Origin: CAZYFH01 sp965197395
GTDB lineage: Bacteria; Acidobacteriota; Vicinamibacteria; Vicinamibacterales; UBA8438
Direction of reading: 5' to 3'
Assembly: GCA_965197395.1 (NCBI GenBank)
Contig: CBDANB010000006.1
Coordinates: 186,001 to 250,000 of the forward strand
Length of the DNA: 64,000 bases
Each line of letters starts with the position of its first letter. Position 1 is the first letter of the stretch. The notes under the pieces were generated by a model. It was not told the DNA's origin. It did no database searches and saw nothing but the letters and a program-made list of their open reading frames with translations. The position numbers were made by a program, and so were the translations under genes. This document shows, one piece after another, positions 9,413 to 18,449 of the stretch.

Positions 9413-10308
9413 GACCGGCGCTCCCCGCGTCTGCCGGGCCTGCCCTCGACGACCTCTACGACCAATTCGAACGGCGCAGCGACGTGGTCGATCCCGTGCA
9501 TCGCGTGCGGAGATACCCCGACCCCGCCGACCAGGAAGTCGTTGGGTTCTGCGCCGCGGCACTGGCCTTCGGGCGCGTTGCCAGCGTGCTGCGGTCGGTC
9601 GACGCACTCCTCGCGGTGATGGGTCCGTCGCCCGCCGCGTTTGTGCGGCAGTTCGAACCGGCGCACGATCGTGAGGGGATCGGACGGATGACACACCGCT
9701 GGGCGCGAGGCGTGGACCTGGTCGCGCTCCTCTGGATCCTCCGTCAGATGATCGAGCAGCGCGGCTCAGTGGAAGGCTTCTTCCTGGACGGCTATCGGCC
9801 GGACGCCGAGGACATCGCCCCGGCGCTCGAGTCGTTTTGCGCGCGCGCCGTGACGATGAATCTCGACGAGATCTACGGCTCGGACTCCCGCCGCGGCGTC
9901 GCGTATTTCTTTCCACGGCCGTCGCGGGGGAGCGGCTGTAAACGGATGAACCTGTTTCTTCGCTGGATGGTCCGGCGCGATCGGCTCGACCTCGGCGCCT
10001 GGCGTCGCGTCGACCCCGCGCATCTCATCGTACCGCTCGACACCCATGTGATCCGTGTGGGCCAATGCCTCCGACTGACGCGCTATCGCAGTCCGGGCTG
10101 GGCCATGGCGCGCGAGATCACCGCGTCGTTGCGGCGTTTCGATGGGGCCGACCCCGTCAAGTACGACTTTGCCCTCTGCCACCTCGGGATGATGGAGTCG
10201 TGCGGGTTCAATCAGCCACACCGAGACGCGCGCTGTCCGCTGCGGGGGTTCTGCCGACCACGTCCGCGTAGACCGCCACGGTCTCGTCGACCATCTGTGC
10301 CGCGCTGA
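9409..10308 (+). CDS. TIGR02757 (DUF2400) family protein
   Basis: 299 residues from a GTG at 9409 that overlaps the pyrC stop. The sequence matches the uncharacterised TIGR02757 family by its ordered segments: DPADQEVVGFCAAALAFGR near residue 40, the FFPRPSRGSGCKRMNLFLRWMVR core, VPLDTHV near residue 208, and a cysteine-rich end (LCHLGMMESC, then RCPLRGFC). The conserved core recalls helix-hairpin-helix DNA glycosylases, but no function is established. The last 101 bases overlap the convergent glycosyltransferase gene; the family core is complete before that, so the arginine/proline-rich tail may be dispensable. Confidence 0.85.
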   Translation: MRPALPASAGPALDDLYDQFERRSDVVDPVHRVRRYPDPADQEVVGFCAAALAFGRVASVLRSVDALLAVMGPSPAAFVRQFEPAHDREGIGRMTHRWARGVDLVALLWILRQMIEQRGSVEGFFLDGYRPDAEDIAPALESFCARAVTMNLDEIYGSDSRRGVAYFFPRPSRGSGCKRMNLFLRWMVRRDRLDLGAWRRVDPAHLIVPLDTHVIRVGQCLRLTRYRSPGWAMAREITASLRRFDGADPVKYDFALCHLGMMESCGFNQPHRDARCPLRGFCRPRPRRPPRSRRPSVPR

Positions 10309-11359
10309 AGCGCGCGCGAGCCCGCGCCCGGCCGGCGTCACCGTAGGCGCGCCGTAGCGTCTGGTCGCGGAGCAGCCGCACGACGGCAGCCGCGAGGCGA
10401 TCAGGATCGCGTACCGGCACGAGCAGGCCCGTCTCGCCGTCGACGACACTCTCGGGAATCCCGCCAGCGCGCGTGGCGACAACCGCGCCACCGCAGGCCA
10501 TCGCGTCGAGCACCGACGTTCCCAGACCCTCCGTGACGGAGCTCATGACGAACACGTCGAACCCCTTGAGGAGGGACAGGACGTCTGGCCGGAACCCGGT
10601 GAGAATGACGTGGCGTTGGAGCTCGAGGCGCTTGATGTGCCTGGTGAGATTCGCCTGCAGCTCTCCCGCGCCCACGATGAGGAATCGCGCATCCGGCACC
10701 TCCCGCACGACGCGGGCAGCGGCATCAATCAGGTACCGCTGGCCCTTGTGAGGCACTAGCGCTGCGATGTTGCCGACGATGGGCGCCCCGTGTGGAAGCC
10801 AGAACTCGCGGTGGAGGTCGAGTACCGGCGCCGCGGCGATGTGGTCGAGATCGATGCCCTCGTGCACCACCGTCGCGCGCGCGGCAGGCACGCCGTCATC
10901 GACCAGCATGCGGCGAATGGCGTCCGAGGCGCAGATGAAGCGATCAACCTGTCGATACTTCCAGCGGGAGAACGCGTTGCGCCGGACATGGAAGTCGACC
11001 CGGCGGGAAGCGGCGAAACGCGCTGTGAGCGACCCACCACCGAGCGACAACGCCAGCGATGCGACCGCCACCGCGTGGGCGTCATGAGCATGGACGAGGT
11101 CGGGCGCGAGCCGTCGGACGAGTCGGGAGAGCTGCCAGGCCGCGTGGAGGTCGACCTCGTGCCTTGGCGCCAGCGGGTAGAGATCCGGACCCTCGGCCGC
11201 CCGCCGATACAGCTCTCCTTGCGGGTGCGCGACCAGCGCGGCCCGGTGACCGCGGGCGCGGAGCCCCAGGACGGTCAGCCACACCTGGCGCTGACCACCA
11301 CGCCAGGTCCGCGCCGTGTCGACGTGGATCGAGAAGATGTCACGGCTCTCGGTGGACAC
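10208..11359 (-). CDS. Glycosyltransferase family 4 (GT-B fold)
   Basis: 383 residues from the GTG at 11359 (VSTESRDIFSIHVD). A GT-B enzyme: N-terminal acceptor domain with WRGGQRQVWLTVLGLRARGH, then the nucleotide-sugar domain with GNIAALVPHKGQRYLIDAA, VGAGELQ, and the family signature SSVTEGLGTSVLDAMACGGAVVATRAGGIPE (carboxylates for donor binding). It is the last of three minus-strand genes after TolC and a family 2 glycosyltransferase, suggesting a role in lipopolysaccharide or another surface glycan. The acceptor cannot be told from sequence. The 3' end overlaps the TIGR02757 gene by 101 bases, tail to tail. Confidence 0.9.
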   Translation of the reverse strand: MSTESRDIFSIHVDTARTWRGGQRQVWLTVLGLRARGHRAALVAHPQGELYRRAAEGPDLYPLAPRHEVDLHAAWQLSRLVRRLAPDLVHAHDAHAVAVASLALSLGGGSLTARFAASRRVDFHVRRNAFSRWKYRQVDRFICASDAIRRMLVDDGVPAARATVVHEGIDLDHIAAAPVLDLHREFWLPHGAPIVGNIAALVPHKGQRYLIDAAARVVREVPDARFLIVGAGELQANLTRHIKRLELQRHVILTGFRPDVLSLLKGFDVFVMSSVTEGLGTSVLDAMACGGAVVATRAGGIPESVVDGETGLLVPVRDPDRLAAAVVRLLRDQTLRRAYGDAGRARARARFSAAQMVDETVAVYADVVGRTPAADSARLGVAD

Positions 11360-11450
11360 CAGTGGACTGTAGCAGTCCGGGGTTGACACCCGGGCGCAGA
11401 CGTGTCGCCGATCGTGGTAGCGCGTCGGCGCGGCAGCAACACGTGTCGGG

Positions 11451-12209
11451 TCAGGGTGCACGGGTGCCAGCGCGCTGCAGCTCCCAGAGCTTCGCGAACT
11501 TGAGGAACACGTAGTAGGAGTTCAAGACCGAGACGATGAACCCTGGGCGACCGTCGAGGACGCCCCGTCGCGCGACATAGTTGCGGAGGAAGGCGAGCGG
11601 AGGATGAACGACGGCGTCGAACCACCCCATGCGCCGCCCATCGGCGAGCATCTGATGAGCCGCCAGGGTCGTATAACGGTCGATCGTCGCCAGGTGATGC
11701 GAGACGTCGCGATAGGCGCGATGCTCGATCTCCGCCCGGAGACGGCCCACCTGGCCGTCGACGTTGACCGACTCGTGCACGCGACGGCTGTTCCATCGGG
11801 CCACGCGCCGATCGTAGAGCCGTAGCTGAGGGTCCGGATACCAGTCGGTCGAGCGAATCCAGCGACCGAGGTAGTGCGTCACGCGCGGGATGCGATACCC
11901 GGGCCGAGCCGGTCCGGCTTCGAACAACGCCCGGAGCTCGCTCGCCAGCGCCGCTGACACGCGCTCGTCCGCGTCGAGTGACAGCACCCAGTCGTGCGCC
12001 GCCAGCGTCGTCGCGAAGTTTTTCTGGGCGCCGTAGCCTTCCCAGGCGTGGGTGACCACGCGGTCGGTATATCGCTTGGCGATCGGGACCGTGTCGTCCG
12101 TGCTTCCCGAGTCGACGACCACGAGATCATCCACCCACCGGACCGAATCGAGCGCGGCGCTGATGTTCTCGGCTTCGTTTTTCGTGATGATGACGACCGA
12201 GAGCTTCAT
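11451..12209 (-). CDS. Glycosyltransferase family 2 (WaaE/KdtX-like)
   Basis: 252 residues from the ATG at 12209. The GT-A start MKLSVVIITKNEAENI, the substrate aspartates in VVVDSGSTDDT, and the metal-binding LDADERV are present. The following segment (RVTHYLGRWIRSTDWYPDPQLRLYDR) and the closing membrane-associating RNYVARRGVLDG are typical of the WaaE/KdtX group that adds a sugar to the lipopolysaccharide inner core. Lies 22 bases after the TolC-family gene and 91 bases before the family 4 enzyme. The exact sugar is unknown. Confidence 0.88.
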   Translation of the reverse strand: MKLSVVIITKNEAENISAALDSVRWVDDLVVVDSGSTDDTVPIAKRYTDRVVTHAWEGYGAQKNFATTLAAHDWVLSLDADERVSAALASELRALFEAGPARPGYRIPRVTHYLGRWIRSTDWYPDPQLRLYDRRVARWNSRRVHESVNVDGQVGRLRAEIEHRAYRDVSHHLATIDRYTTLAAHQMLADGRRMGWFDAVVHPPLAFLRNYVARRGVLDGRPGFIVSVLNSYYVFLKFAKLWELQRAGTRAP

Positions 12210-12231
12210 CGCCTCGCGCACTCTATCATCA

Positions 12232-13953
12232 TCATCGGCCGCCCACGCCGGCTGCTCCGCCGACGGGCGCCTGAGGGGCCCCGGGCGCGACCGCGCCAGC
12301 GGTCGTGGGTGCGACGCCACCCACGCCCAGCCCCCCACCGGCCAGCGGAACCTCCTGCACGGCTTCAAAATCCACGAGCGACTTGATGTAGTCGAGGATG
12401 GCCTGCAACTCGCTGTTTCGCGACTGGGCCAGGTCGCGCTGCGCCTGAAAGACGAGGAAGCTCGTCGACATGCCAACGTCGAACTTCTTCTGCTCCGCCT
12501 CGAGTCGCCGTTCGGCCAACTCTGTCGCGATGCGCGTCGCATCCACACGCTGCAGGTTCGTGGACACGCGCCGGCCGACCTCGCGCACCTCGCCGGTCAC
12601 GCGGACCTCGACCTCGAGGAGGCGGGCTTCCGTTTGCGAACGCTCGAGTCGGGCGCGCGCGAAGTTTGCGTCCGCGGTGCTTCGGCCAAGCGGGTATCCG
12701 ATCGTGACACCCACGCTCCATGTCGGAAAGCTGTTCGAGAAGAGATCCCCCAGGACCTTGGAGAACGCGCGCTCCTCCTGGCCGACGATAGGGCCCGGGA
12801 AACCAACACCGCGGATGAACTCCGTGCCGCCGAGCCCGGTCAGTGCATAGTTGACTTGCAGATCGACGTCGGGGAGCCGCTGATTCGAGAAGTAGGCGAT
12901 GTTGACGTCGGTGTTCGTCATTTGCGCGCGCAGCTGATCCAGGTCGGTGCGCCGGTCGAGCGCCGTGCGGATCGCCTCATCCACATCGATCTGGCGGGCG
13001 CGCAGCAGCGGCTCGTCGGTCGGTTCGATCCGCACGGACCAGAAGTCGGGGGCAGCGGGATCGAGAATCAGCGTCCGCAGGACGTCCTCACCCTGTTCGA
13101 TGGCCGTTTCGGCAATGATGACCGCTTCCTCGTTCCGCGCCACCTCGGCTTCGGCCTCGACGATGTCGATCGGCGCCATGGTGCCGACTTCGACCCGCGC
13201 GCGGTTGTTCCGCAGCGACTCCTGGGCGAGAGCCAGCGACTGTCGCTGCACCTCGAGGGACGAGATTGCGAACACCAGGTCCCAGTAGGCGTTCCGCACG
13301 TTGCGCTCGGTCGACACGATGGCCTGGCGCAGGCCGACGTCCGCGATCTCTCGATTCGTCGTCGCCACCTGGACCTGCTGGCGGGCCGTGTCAATCGAGA
13401 AGTTCCGGAGCAGGGGCTGGGTATAGGACAGCTGCATGTTTGATTGCAGAATCGGGTCGAACGAGCTGAAGAAGTTCGTCGTGCTCGACCGCGATCCGTC
13501 CCACCCGACGGTGTACGTCCCGCCCGCCCACGGCATCTGCTGGTTGACGGTAAACACGTTATTGAACAGCTTGTCGATAACCTGGTCGTCGCCACCGGCC
13601 AGAAAACTCGACGCCGGGTTCGTCGCGTTGTTGCGTAGCACGTCGACGGAGAGGTTGGGGAACCACACCGAGCGCGCATCCGCCACCACCATGTCCTGAA
13701 TCTGGGGGTTGAATCGCTCGGACCGGATCCCGAGGTTGTGGTCGAGGGCGAGCTCGACAGCCTCGTTGACCGACACCTGCCGGACGGGTTGGCCCGATGC
13801 CGGTTGTAGGCCTGGCGCTGGCAGGAGGACACCCTCGGTCGTGGCGGCATCAATGCGTCCCAGGATCGGGCCCTGGGCGTTGACGATCGTCCCAGCCGCG
13901 AGCGGCACGACCAGCATGCATATCGCGACAGACGTGTTGGATGGCAAGTTCAT
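12232..13953 (-). CDS. TolC-family outer-membrane efflux protein
   Basis: 573 residues from the ATG at 13953, with a signal peptide (hydrophobic AICMLVVPLAAGTIV, cleavage after VNAQ). Two long helical repeats typical of OEP proteins follow: the first near VNEAVELALDHN, the second near VDEAIRTALDRR, the start of each half of the alpha-barrel. Such proteins form trimeric exit ducts for efflux pumps or type I secretion. The C terminus is a glycine/alanine/proline-rich tail (residues 535-573). No inner-membrane pump or adaptor gene is adjacent, so its partner is unknown. It is divergent from pyrE. Confidence 0.92.
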   Translation of the reverse strand: MNLPSNTSVAICMLVVPLAAGTIVNAQGPILGRIDAATTEGVLLPAPGLQPASGQPVRQVSVNEAVELALDHNLGIRSERFNPQIQDMVVADARSVWFPNLSVDVLRNNATNPASSFLAGGDDQVIDKLFNNVFTVNQQMPWAGGTYTVGWDGSRSSTTNFFSSFDPILQSNMQLSYTQPLLRNFSIDTARQQVQVATTNREIADVGLRQAIVSTERNVRNAYWDLVFAISSLEVQRQSLALAQESLRNNRARVEVGTMAPIDIVEAEAEVARNEEAVIIAETAIEQGEDVLRTLILDPAAPDFWSVRIEPTDEPLLRARQIDVDEAIRTALDRRTDLDQLRAQMTNTDVNIAYFSNQRLPDVDLQVNYALTGLGGTEFIRGVGFPGPIVGQEERAFSKVLGDLFSNSFPTWSVGVTIGYPLGRSTADANFARARLERSQTEARLLEVEVRVTGEVREVGRRVSTNLQRVDATRIATELAERRLEAEQKKFDVGMSTSFLVFQAQRDLAQSRNSELQAILDYIKSLVDFEAVQEVPLAGGGLGVGGVAPTTAGAVAPGAPQAPVGGAAGVGGR

Positions 13954-14177
13954 GACGTCCTTCCGTTGACTGAGAGACGTACCGTCAGACGCCGGTGGCG
14001 CGGCGTCGCTGGCGCCCGAGTGGACAGGCGGCGGACCCGTTTCCTTCGAGTAGACGAATGGGCGCGGTCGGCGGTTCGCTTCTCGATTGTATACTGGCGC
14101 CGTTCGCGGCCTGCAGACCGTGGCGCGTCCCGGACCCACGGTGGGACCACGGCGCTCGGCCAGACCAATTTGGACCA
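13954..14177 (+). other. Divergent intergenic region between the TolC-family gene and pyrE
   Basis: A 224-base gap that must hold promoters for both directions. TATACT at 14090-14095 is a possible -10 for pyrE on the plus strand, but there is no recognisable -35 seventeen bases upstream. No RNA gene or repeat seen. Confidence 0.4.
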
Positions 14178-14762
14178 ATGATGATGCAGGCAGACGAGGT
14201 GCTCGCGGTATTTCGACAGTGCGACGCCCTGCTCGAGGGCCATTTCCAGCTGTCGTCCGGCCTCCACAGCTCGGGCTATCTCCAGTGTGCCCGCGTGCTG
14301 CAGCATCCTGTGCACGCCGAGGCGCTCGGCGCGGCGCTTGCGGCGCGCGTGGCGTCGCTCGATGCGACCGTCGTACTGTCGCCGGCGCTCGGCGGCATCG
14401 TCATCGGGCACGAGGTCGCCCGAGCCGCCGGCTGTCGGGCGCTGTTCGCCGAGCGTCGCGACGGCCAGTTGTCACTCCGGCGCGGGTTCCGGCTCGACTC
14501 GACGGCGCGTGTGCTCGTCGTCGAAGACGTCGTGACCACCGGTGGGTCGACGCGCGAGACGATCGCGGTCGCGCGTGGCTCGGGCGCCTGCGTCGTCGGC
14601 GCCGCGGCGATCATCGACCGCGGCGACTCACCCGCCAGCTTCGACATGCCGTTTCACGCGCTGGCCCATGTTGTCTGGCCCGCGCACGAACCGGCCAGCT
14701 GCCCGGGGTGCGCCGCCGGTGTGCCCATCACCAGGCCGGGATCGCGGCGAGCCGGCGGGTGA
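14178..14762 (+). CDS. pyrE: Orotate phosphoribosyltransferase
   Basis: Joins orotate and PRPP to give OMP, the substrate of PyrF. 194 residues; three ATGs in a row begin at 14178 (MMMQADEV), so the exact start is uncertain by two codons. The PRPP loop VLVVEDVVTTGGSTRE lies at about residues 113-128, and the LSSGLHSSGYLQCA segment is typical. A cysteine-containing tail (SCPGCAAG) resembles the longer PyrE proteins found with anaerobes and Acidobacteriota. Separate from both other pyr clusters but within 13 kb of them. Confidence 0.93.
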   Translation: MMMQADEVLAVFRQCDALLEGHFQLSSGLHSSGYLQCARVLQHPVHAEALGAALAARVASLDATVVLSPALGGIVIGHEVARAAGCRALFAERRDGQLSLRRGFRLDSTARVLVVEDVVTTGGSTRETIAVARGSGACVVGAAAIIDRGDSPASFDMPFHALAHVVWPAHEPASCPGCAAGVPITRPGSRRAGG

Positions 14763-14802
14763 CCCCGTCAGACGCGCGTCCGGCGTGGACCGTCCCCCGG
14801 TC

Positions 14803-15585
14803 ATGCGCACGCTCAAGCTGACCCTCGCCTACGACGGCTCCGCGTATGTCGGCTGGCAGCGGCAGGACAACGGCCGATCGATCCAGGGTGAGCTGGAGGC
14901 GGCGTTGGGCGACATCGAGGGTCGGCCCGTCGCCGTCGTCGGTGCCGGCCGCACCGACGCTGGCGTGCACGCGCTGGGCCAGGTGGCGAGCCTCCACATC
15001 GCGCATGCCATCGAACCCGCGGCGTTGTCGCGCGCGCTCAACGCGAAGCTGCCGGCCGACATCCGCGTGTTGCGGACCGATGTGGTACCGCGTGAGTTTC
15101 ACGCACGCTACACGGCCGCCGCGAAGACGTATCGCTACTACATGAGCACCGGCGCGGTCGCGCTGCCGTTCTCGTTGCGATACGCCTGGTACGTCCCGTT
15201 CTCGCTCGACCTGGACGCGATGCGCGACGCCGCGCAACAGCTCTGCGGCCGACACGATTTCGCGGCGTTTCAAGCAGCCGGAAGCGACGTCCAGACGACG
15301 GTGCGGACCATCGGGTCGATGACGGTCGCGCGTCAATCCGCATGGGCGCCGTGGGACGGCGAGCCGACCGAGTCGGCGTCGATCGTGACTGTCGAGGTGA
15401 CGGCCGATGGGTTTCTGCGTCACATGGTGCGCGCGATCGTCGGGACCTTGGTCGAGGTGGGCCGCGGCCGGCGCGAGGCGGGCGACATGGTCCCGATCAT
15501 CGCGTCGAGGCGACGCGCGCGCGCGGGCGCGACGGCACCGGCGCGGGGTCTGTATCTCGTCCGCGTCGTGTATTCGGACCCTTGA
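14803..15585 (+). CDS. truA: tRNA pseudouridine(38-40) synthase
   Basis: Isomerises uridines 38-40 in the anticodon stem-loop. 260 residues from the ATG at 14803 (MRTLKLTLAYDGSAY); a longer open frame upstream overlaps pyrE and is not family-like. The catalytic aspartate lies in GAGRTDAGVHALGQV, and FHARYTAAAKTYRYY and FLRHMVRAIVGTLVEVG are further family blocks. Its stop codon lies within the uppS promoter candidate. Confidence 0.95.
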   Translation: MRTLKLTLAYDGSAYVGWQRQDNGRSIQGELEAALGDIEGRPVAVVGAGRTDAGVHALGQVASLHIAHAIEPAALSRALNAKLPADIRVLRTDVVPREFHARYTAAAKTYRYYMSTGAVALPFSLRYAWYVPFSLDLDAMRDAAQQLCGRHDFAAFQAAGSDVQTTVRTIGSMTVARQSAWAPWDGEPTESASIVTVEVTADGFLRHMVRAIVGTLVEVGRGRREAGDMVPIIASRRRARAGATAPARGLYLVRVVYSDP

Positions 15586-15610
15586 ACGTCTCGCTAACAC
15601 CTTGTATCAT
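15582..15610 (+). promoter_or_regulatory. Promoter for uppS-cdsA-dxr-rseP
   Basis: TTGAAC (15582-15587) and TATCAT (15605-15610) are 17 bases apart. The -35 overlaps the truA stop. A start about seven bases after the -10 would fall near 15617, only a few bases before the uppS ATG at 15620, and there is no clear Shine-Dalgarno sequence in the gap. This implies a leaderless or nearly leaderless message; the prediction is by inspection only. Confidence 0.5.
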
Positions 15611-15619
15611 CGCGAGTTA

Positions 15620-16408
15620 ATGAGCCTCGACAGCGCGCTGGCCTGGCTGCCGACTGGGTCGCCGCAAGCGCTCCTCGCGCACCAGGTCGACTTCACGCGC
15701 CTGCCGGCTCACGTCGCGATCATCATGGACGGCAACGGTCGGTGGGCGGCCCAGCGTCATCTTCCACGAGTCGAGGGGCATCGCGCCGGCATCGACTCGG
15801 TGCGCGACGTCGTGGAGCTGTCGGCGAGGCTCGGCATCGAGGTGTTGACGCTCTACGCCTTCTCGGTCGAGAACTGGAAACGCCCCCCGTCGGAGGTGTC
15901 GGTGCTGATGGGACTCCTCAAGCGGTACCTCAGGATCGAGCTTGGCACGCTGATGACGAACGATATCCGCATCCAGGTGATCGGGAGCCAGGCGGAGCTG
16001 TCGCCCGACGTCAGATCGGAGCTGGACGTCGCGCAGCAGAAGACGGTCGCCAACACGGGCATGCGGTTCAACATCGCGCTCAATTACGGTGGGCGGGCGG
16101 AAATCGTCGCGGCGGCGCGCCGAGCCCTCGAGGCTGGCATCGAACCGGCCCGGCTCGATGAGCGCCAGTTCGCTGGGTTTCTGTATACCGCGGGCCAGCC
16201 GGACCCCGACCTGCTCATTCGCACGAGCGGCGAGATGCGCATCAGCAATTTTCTTCTGTGGCAGATCGCCTACGCGGAGATCTGGGTGACGGACACCCTG
16301 TGGCCGGATTTTCGTGCGCGCCACCTGCTCGAAGCGGTCGTCGCCTACCAGAAGCGCGACCGGCGCTACGGCGGGATCAAAGAAGAGCCGGCGGCCGTGG
16401 GACGCTAG
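15620..16408 (+). CDS. uppS: Di-trans,poly-cis-undecaprenyl diphosphate synthase
   Basis: Cis-prenyltransferase that builds the C55 lipid carrier for peptidoglycan and glycan export. 262 residues from the ATG at 15620. The family motifs are HVAIIMDGNGRWAAQR near residue 32-47 (catalytic aspartate), LTLYAFSVENWKRP, NIALNYGGRAEI, and LLIRTSGEMRISNFLLWQ at the C-terminal end. About 30 residues precede the domain. First gene of the conserved uppS-cdsA-dxr-rseP set. Confidence 0.95.
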   Translation: MSLDSALAWLPTGSPQALLAHQVDFTRLPAHVAIIMDGNGRWAAQRHLPRVEGHRAGIDSVRDVVELSARLGIEVLTLYAFSVENWKRPPSEVSVLMGLLKRYLRIELGTLMTNDIRIQVIGSQAELSPDVRSELDVAQQKTVANTGMRFNIALNYGGRAEIVAAARRALEAGIEPARLDERQFAGFLYTAGQPDPDLLIRTSGEMRISNFLLWQIAYAEIWVTDTLWPDFRARHLLEAVVAYQKRDRRYGGIKEEPAAVGR

Positions 16409-16455
16409 TCACCGCCATCGGAACGGATGCCGCGGTTGGCCGGTACAGTCCACTT

Positions 16456-17238
16456 GTGACGCGTCTGATCAGTGCGCTCGTGATCCTTCCGGTCGTCGCC
16501 GTGACGATCTGGCTGCTTCCACCGTTGGCGACCGTGGTGCTAGCCGAGGTCGTCCTTCTGGTCGCCGTCCTCGAGTACGCCGGGCTGGCGGCGCGCGCGG
16601 GCATCGCCGTCCCGCGGGCGCCGCTCGCGGCCGTCTCCCTCGCGACCGCAGCCACGGTCGCCCTCGCGCCCGATGCGCTGCCGGTCGTCCTGATGGCGGC
16701 GGGTCTGGTCATCGCCGTCACGCTGTTCGTCCCGGGTGGATCCGGCGGTGGGCTACCGGAAGTCGGCGCCGCCGCCTTCGCGCTGGTCTACCTGGCGGCC
16801 CCGATCGGGGTGCTCGCCGCCCTACACGTCGACCACGGCCGAGAGACCGTCGCGCTGCTGCTGGCGACGGTGATGGCGAGCGACACGGCGCAGTACTATG
16901 CCGGCCGCGCGTTTGGGCGCCGGTTGCTCGCGCCGACGATCAGCCCGAAAAAGACCATGGAAGGGGCCGTGGCCGGGGTTGTGGCCGGCGTCGCGGTGCT
17001 CGGCGTGGTTGGCGCGTGGTGGCTGGCCGCGGTGGCCGTCGAGGCACGGCTGCTGCTCGGCGGAGCCGTCGCCGCCCTGGGCATCGTGGGCGATCTGTTC
17101 GAGTCCCGGCTCAAGCGCGCGTCTGGAGTCAAGGACGCATCCGGCATTATCCCGGGGCACGGCGGCGTGTTGGATCGTGTCGACGGGTTGGTGTTCGCCA
17201 CACCGGTCTTCTACGTCGCGGTGAGGTTGGCCGCGTGA
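16456..17238 (+). CDS. cdsA: Phosphatidate cytidylyltransferase
   Basis: Makes CDP-diacylglycerol from CTP and phosphatidic acid in the inner membrane. 260 residues from the GTG at 16456 (VTRLISALVILPVV), chosen because it opens directly into the first membrane segment; the open frame extends upstream inside uppS. Several hydrophobic helices follow, then SPKKTMEG and the CDS signature SRLKRASGVKDASG with IIPGHGGVLDRVD near the C terminus. The stop overlaps the dxr GTG start. Confidence 0.92.
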   Translation: MTRLISALVILPVVAVTIWLLPPLATVVLAEVVLLVAVLEYAGLAARAGIAVPRAPLAAVSLATAATVALAPDALPVVLMAAGLVIAVTLFVPGGSGGGLPEVGAAAFALVYLAAPIGVLAALHVDHGRETVALLLATVMASDTAQYYAGRAFGRRLLAPTISPKKTMEGAVAGVVAGVAVLGVVGAWWLAAVAVEARLLLGGAVAALGIVGDLFESRLKRASGVKDASGIIPGHGGVLDRVDGLVFATPVFYVAVRLAA

Positions 17239-18410
17239 AGCGCGTGGCCATCCTCGGCTCGACGGGGTCCATCGGCCAGAGCGCCCTCTCGGTCATCGAC
17301 GCGCATCCCGACCGGCTCCAGATCGCGGGACTCGCCGCGGGGGAGAACGTCGATCGATTCGCCGGGCAGGTGGCGCGATATCGGCCGGCCATCGTGTCGC
17401 TCGCGACGCCGAATCGAGTGGCGGCTCTCGAACGACAGTGCGCGACGGACGACATCTCGACCGGCTGCGGCCCGGACGGTCTCGCCGCGGTCGCGACGCA
17501 CCCGGCGGTTGACATCGTCCTCTGCGCATCGTCCGGTACCGCCGCACTGGGCGCGGCGCTCGCGGCCATCGAAGCTGGCAAGACCATCGCACTCGCCAAC
17601 AAGGAGGTGCTGGTCATGGCCGGCGGTCTGATGGTCGAGGCCGCGCGGCGGCATGGGGTCTCCATCCTCCCGGTCGATAGCGAGCACAATGCGATTCACC
17701 AGTGCGTCGATCACCGTCCGCGCGGGGACGTCGCGCGGCTCATCCTCACCGCGTCCGGGGGGCCGTTCCGGGAGTGGCCCGCCGCACGGATGGCGACGGT
17801 CACGCGGGAGGACGCCCTACAGCATCCGACCTGGTCGATGGGTCCCAAGATCACCGTCGATTCGGCGACGCTGATGAACAAGGGGCTCGAGCTCATCGAA
17901 GCGCGCTGGTTGTTCGACATGGGGCCGGAGCGCATCGACGTCGTGATCCATCCGCAGTCGATTGTGCACTCGCTGGTCGAGCTTCGCGACGGGTCCGTGC
18001 TCGCGCAGCTCGGCGTGACCGACATGCGCCTGCCGATTCAGTACGCGTTCTCCTATCCGGAGCGCTGGGAGTCGACGCTGCCGCGGTTGGACCTTGCTAG
18101 TTGCGGCGGGCTGGCGTTCGACACGCCGGATCTCGACCGGTTCCCGTGCCTCGGCCTGGCGTATCAGGCGCTCCGCGGGGGGGGCGCGCTGCCCGTCATT
18201 CTCAATGCAGCGAACGAGGTCGCGGTGGACGCATTCCTCACCGGGCGGCTGGCCTTCCCCGCAATCCCGACCGTCATTGAGGACGCGCTCGACGCTGGCG
18301 CCGGGCAGTCCATGGCCCCGCCCGACTCGCTGGCGGACGTGCGGGCGGTGGATCGGTGGGCACGGGACCGGTGCACGTCGGCGATTGCCGGGGTAAGATC
18401 GAGTGCGTAG
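17235..18410 (+). CDS. dxr: 1-deoxy-D-xylulose 5-phosphate reductoisomerase
   Basis: First committed enzyme of the MEP isoprenoid pathway, producing 2-C-methyl-erythritol 4-phosphate with NADPH and a divalent metal. 391 residues from a GTG at 17235 overlapping the cdsA stop. Seen are the NADPH motif ILGSTGSIGQSAL, ALANKEVLVMAG, the metal-binding VDSEHNAI, the active-site loop HPTWSMGPKITVDSATLMNKGLE and the C-terminal ANEVAVDAFL. With ispG at 24546 it shows that this organism uses the MEP route. Confidence 0.96.
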   Translation: MKRVAILGSTGSIGQSALSVIDAHPDRLQIAGLAAGENVDRFAGQVARYRPAIVSLATPNRVAALERQCATDDISTGCGPDGLAAVATHPAVDIVLCASSGTAALGAALAAIEAGKTIALANKEVLVMAGGLMVEAARRHGVSILPVDSEHNAIHQCVDHRPRGDVARLILTASGGPFREWPAARMATVTREDALQHPTWSMGPKITVDSATLMNKGLELIEARWLFDMGPERIDVVIHPQSIVHSLVELRDGSVLAQLGVTDMRLPIQYAFSYPERWESTLPRLDLASCGGLAFDTPDLDRFPCLGLAYQALRGGGALPVILNAANEVAVDAFLTGRLAFPAIPTVIEDALDAGAGQSMAPPDSLADVRAVDRWARDRCTSAIAGVRSSA

Positions 18411-18449
18411 CGCCAGTGCCTGACAGGCCACTTCGCAGCAGGTGACACC

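Noticed and set aside
9409..10308. Eighth pyrimidine gene in the pyrRBC operon
   Set aside because: The TIGR02757 protein has no known role in pyrimidine synthesis; only its overlap with pyrC links them.
16314..17234. A long 5' extension of dxr through uppS and cdsA
   Set aside because: The upstream part is a shadow of cdsA in another frame; dxr homology begins at the GTG at 17235.
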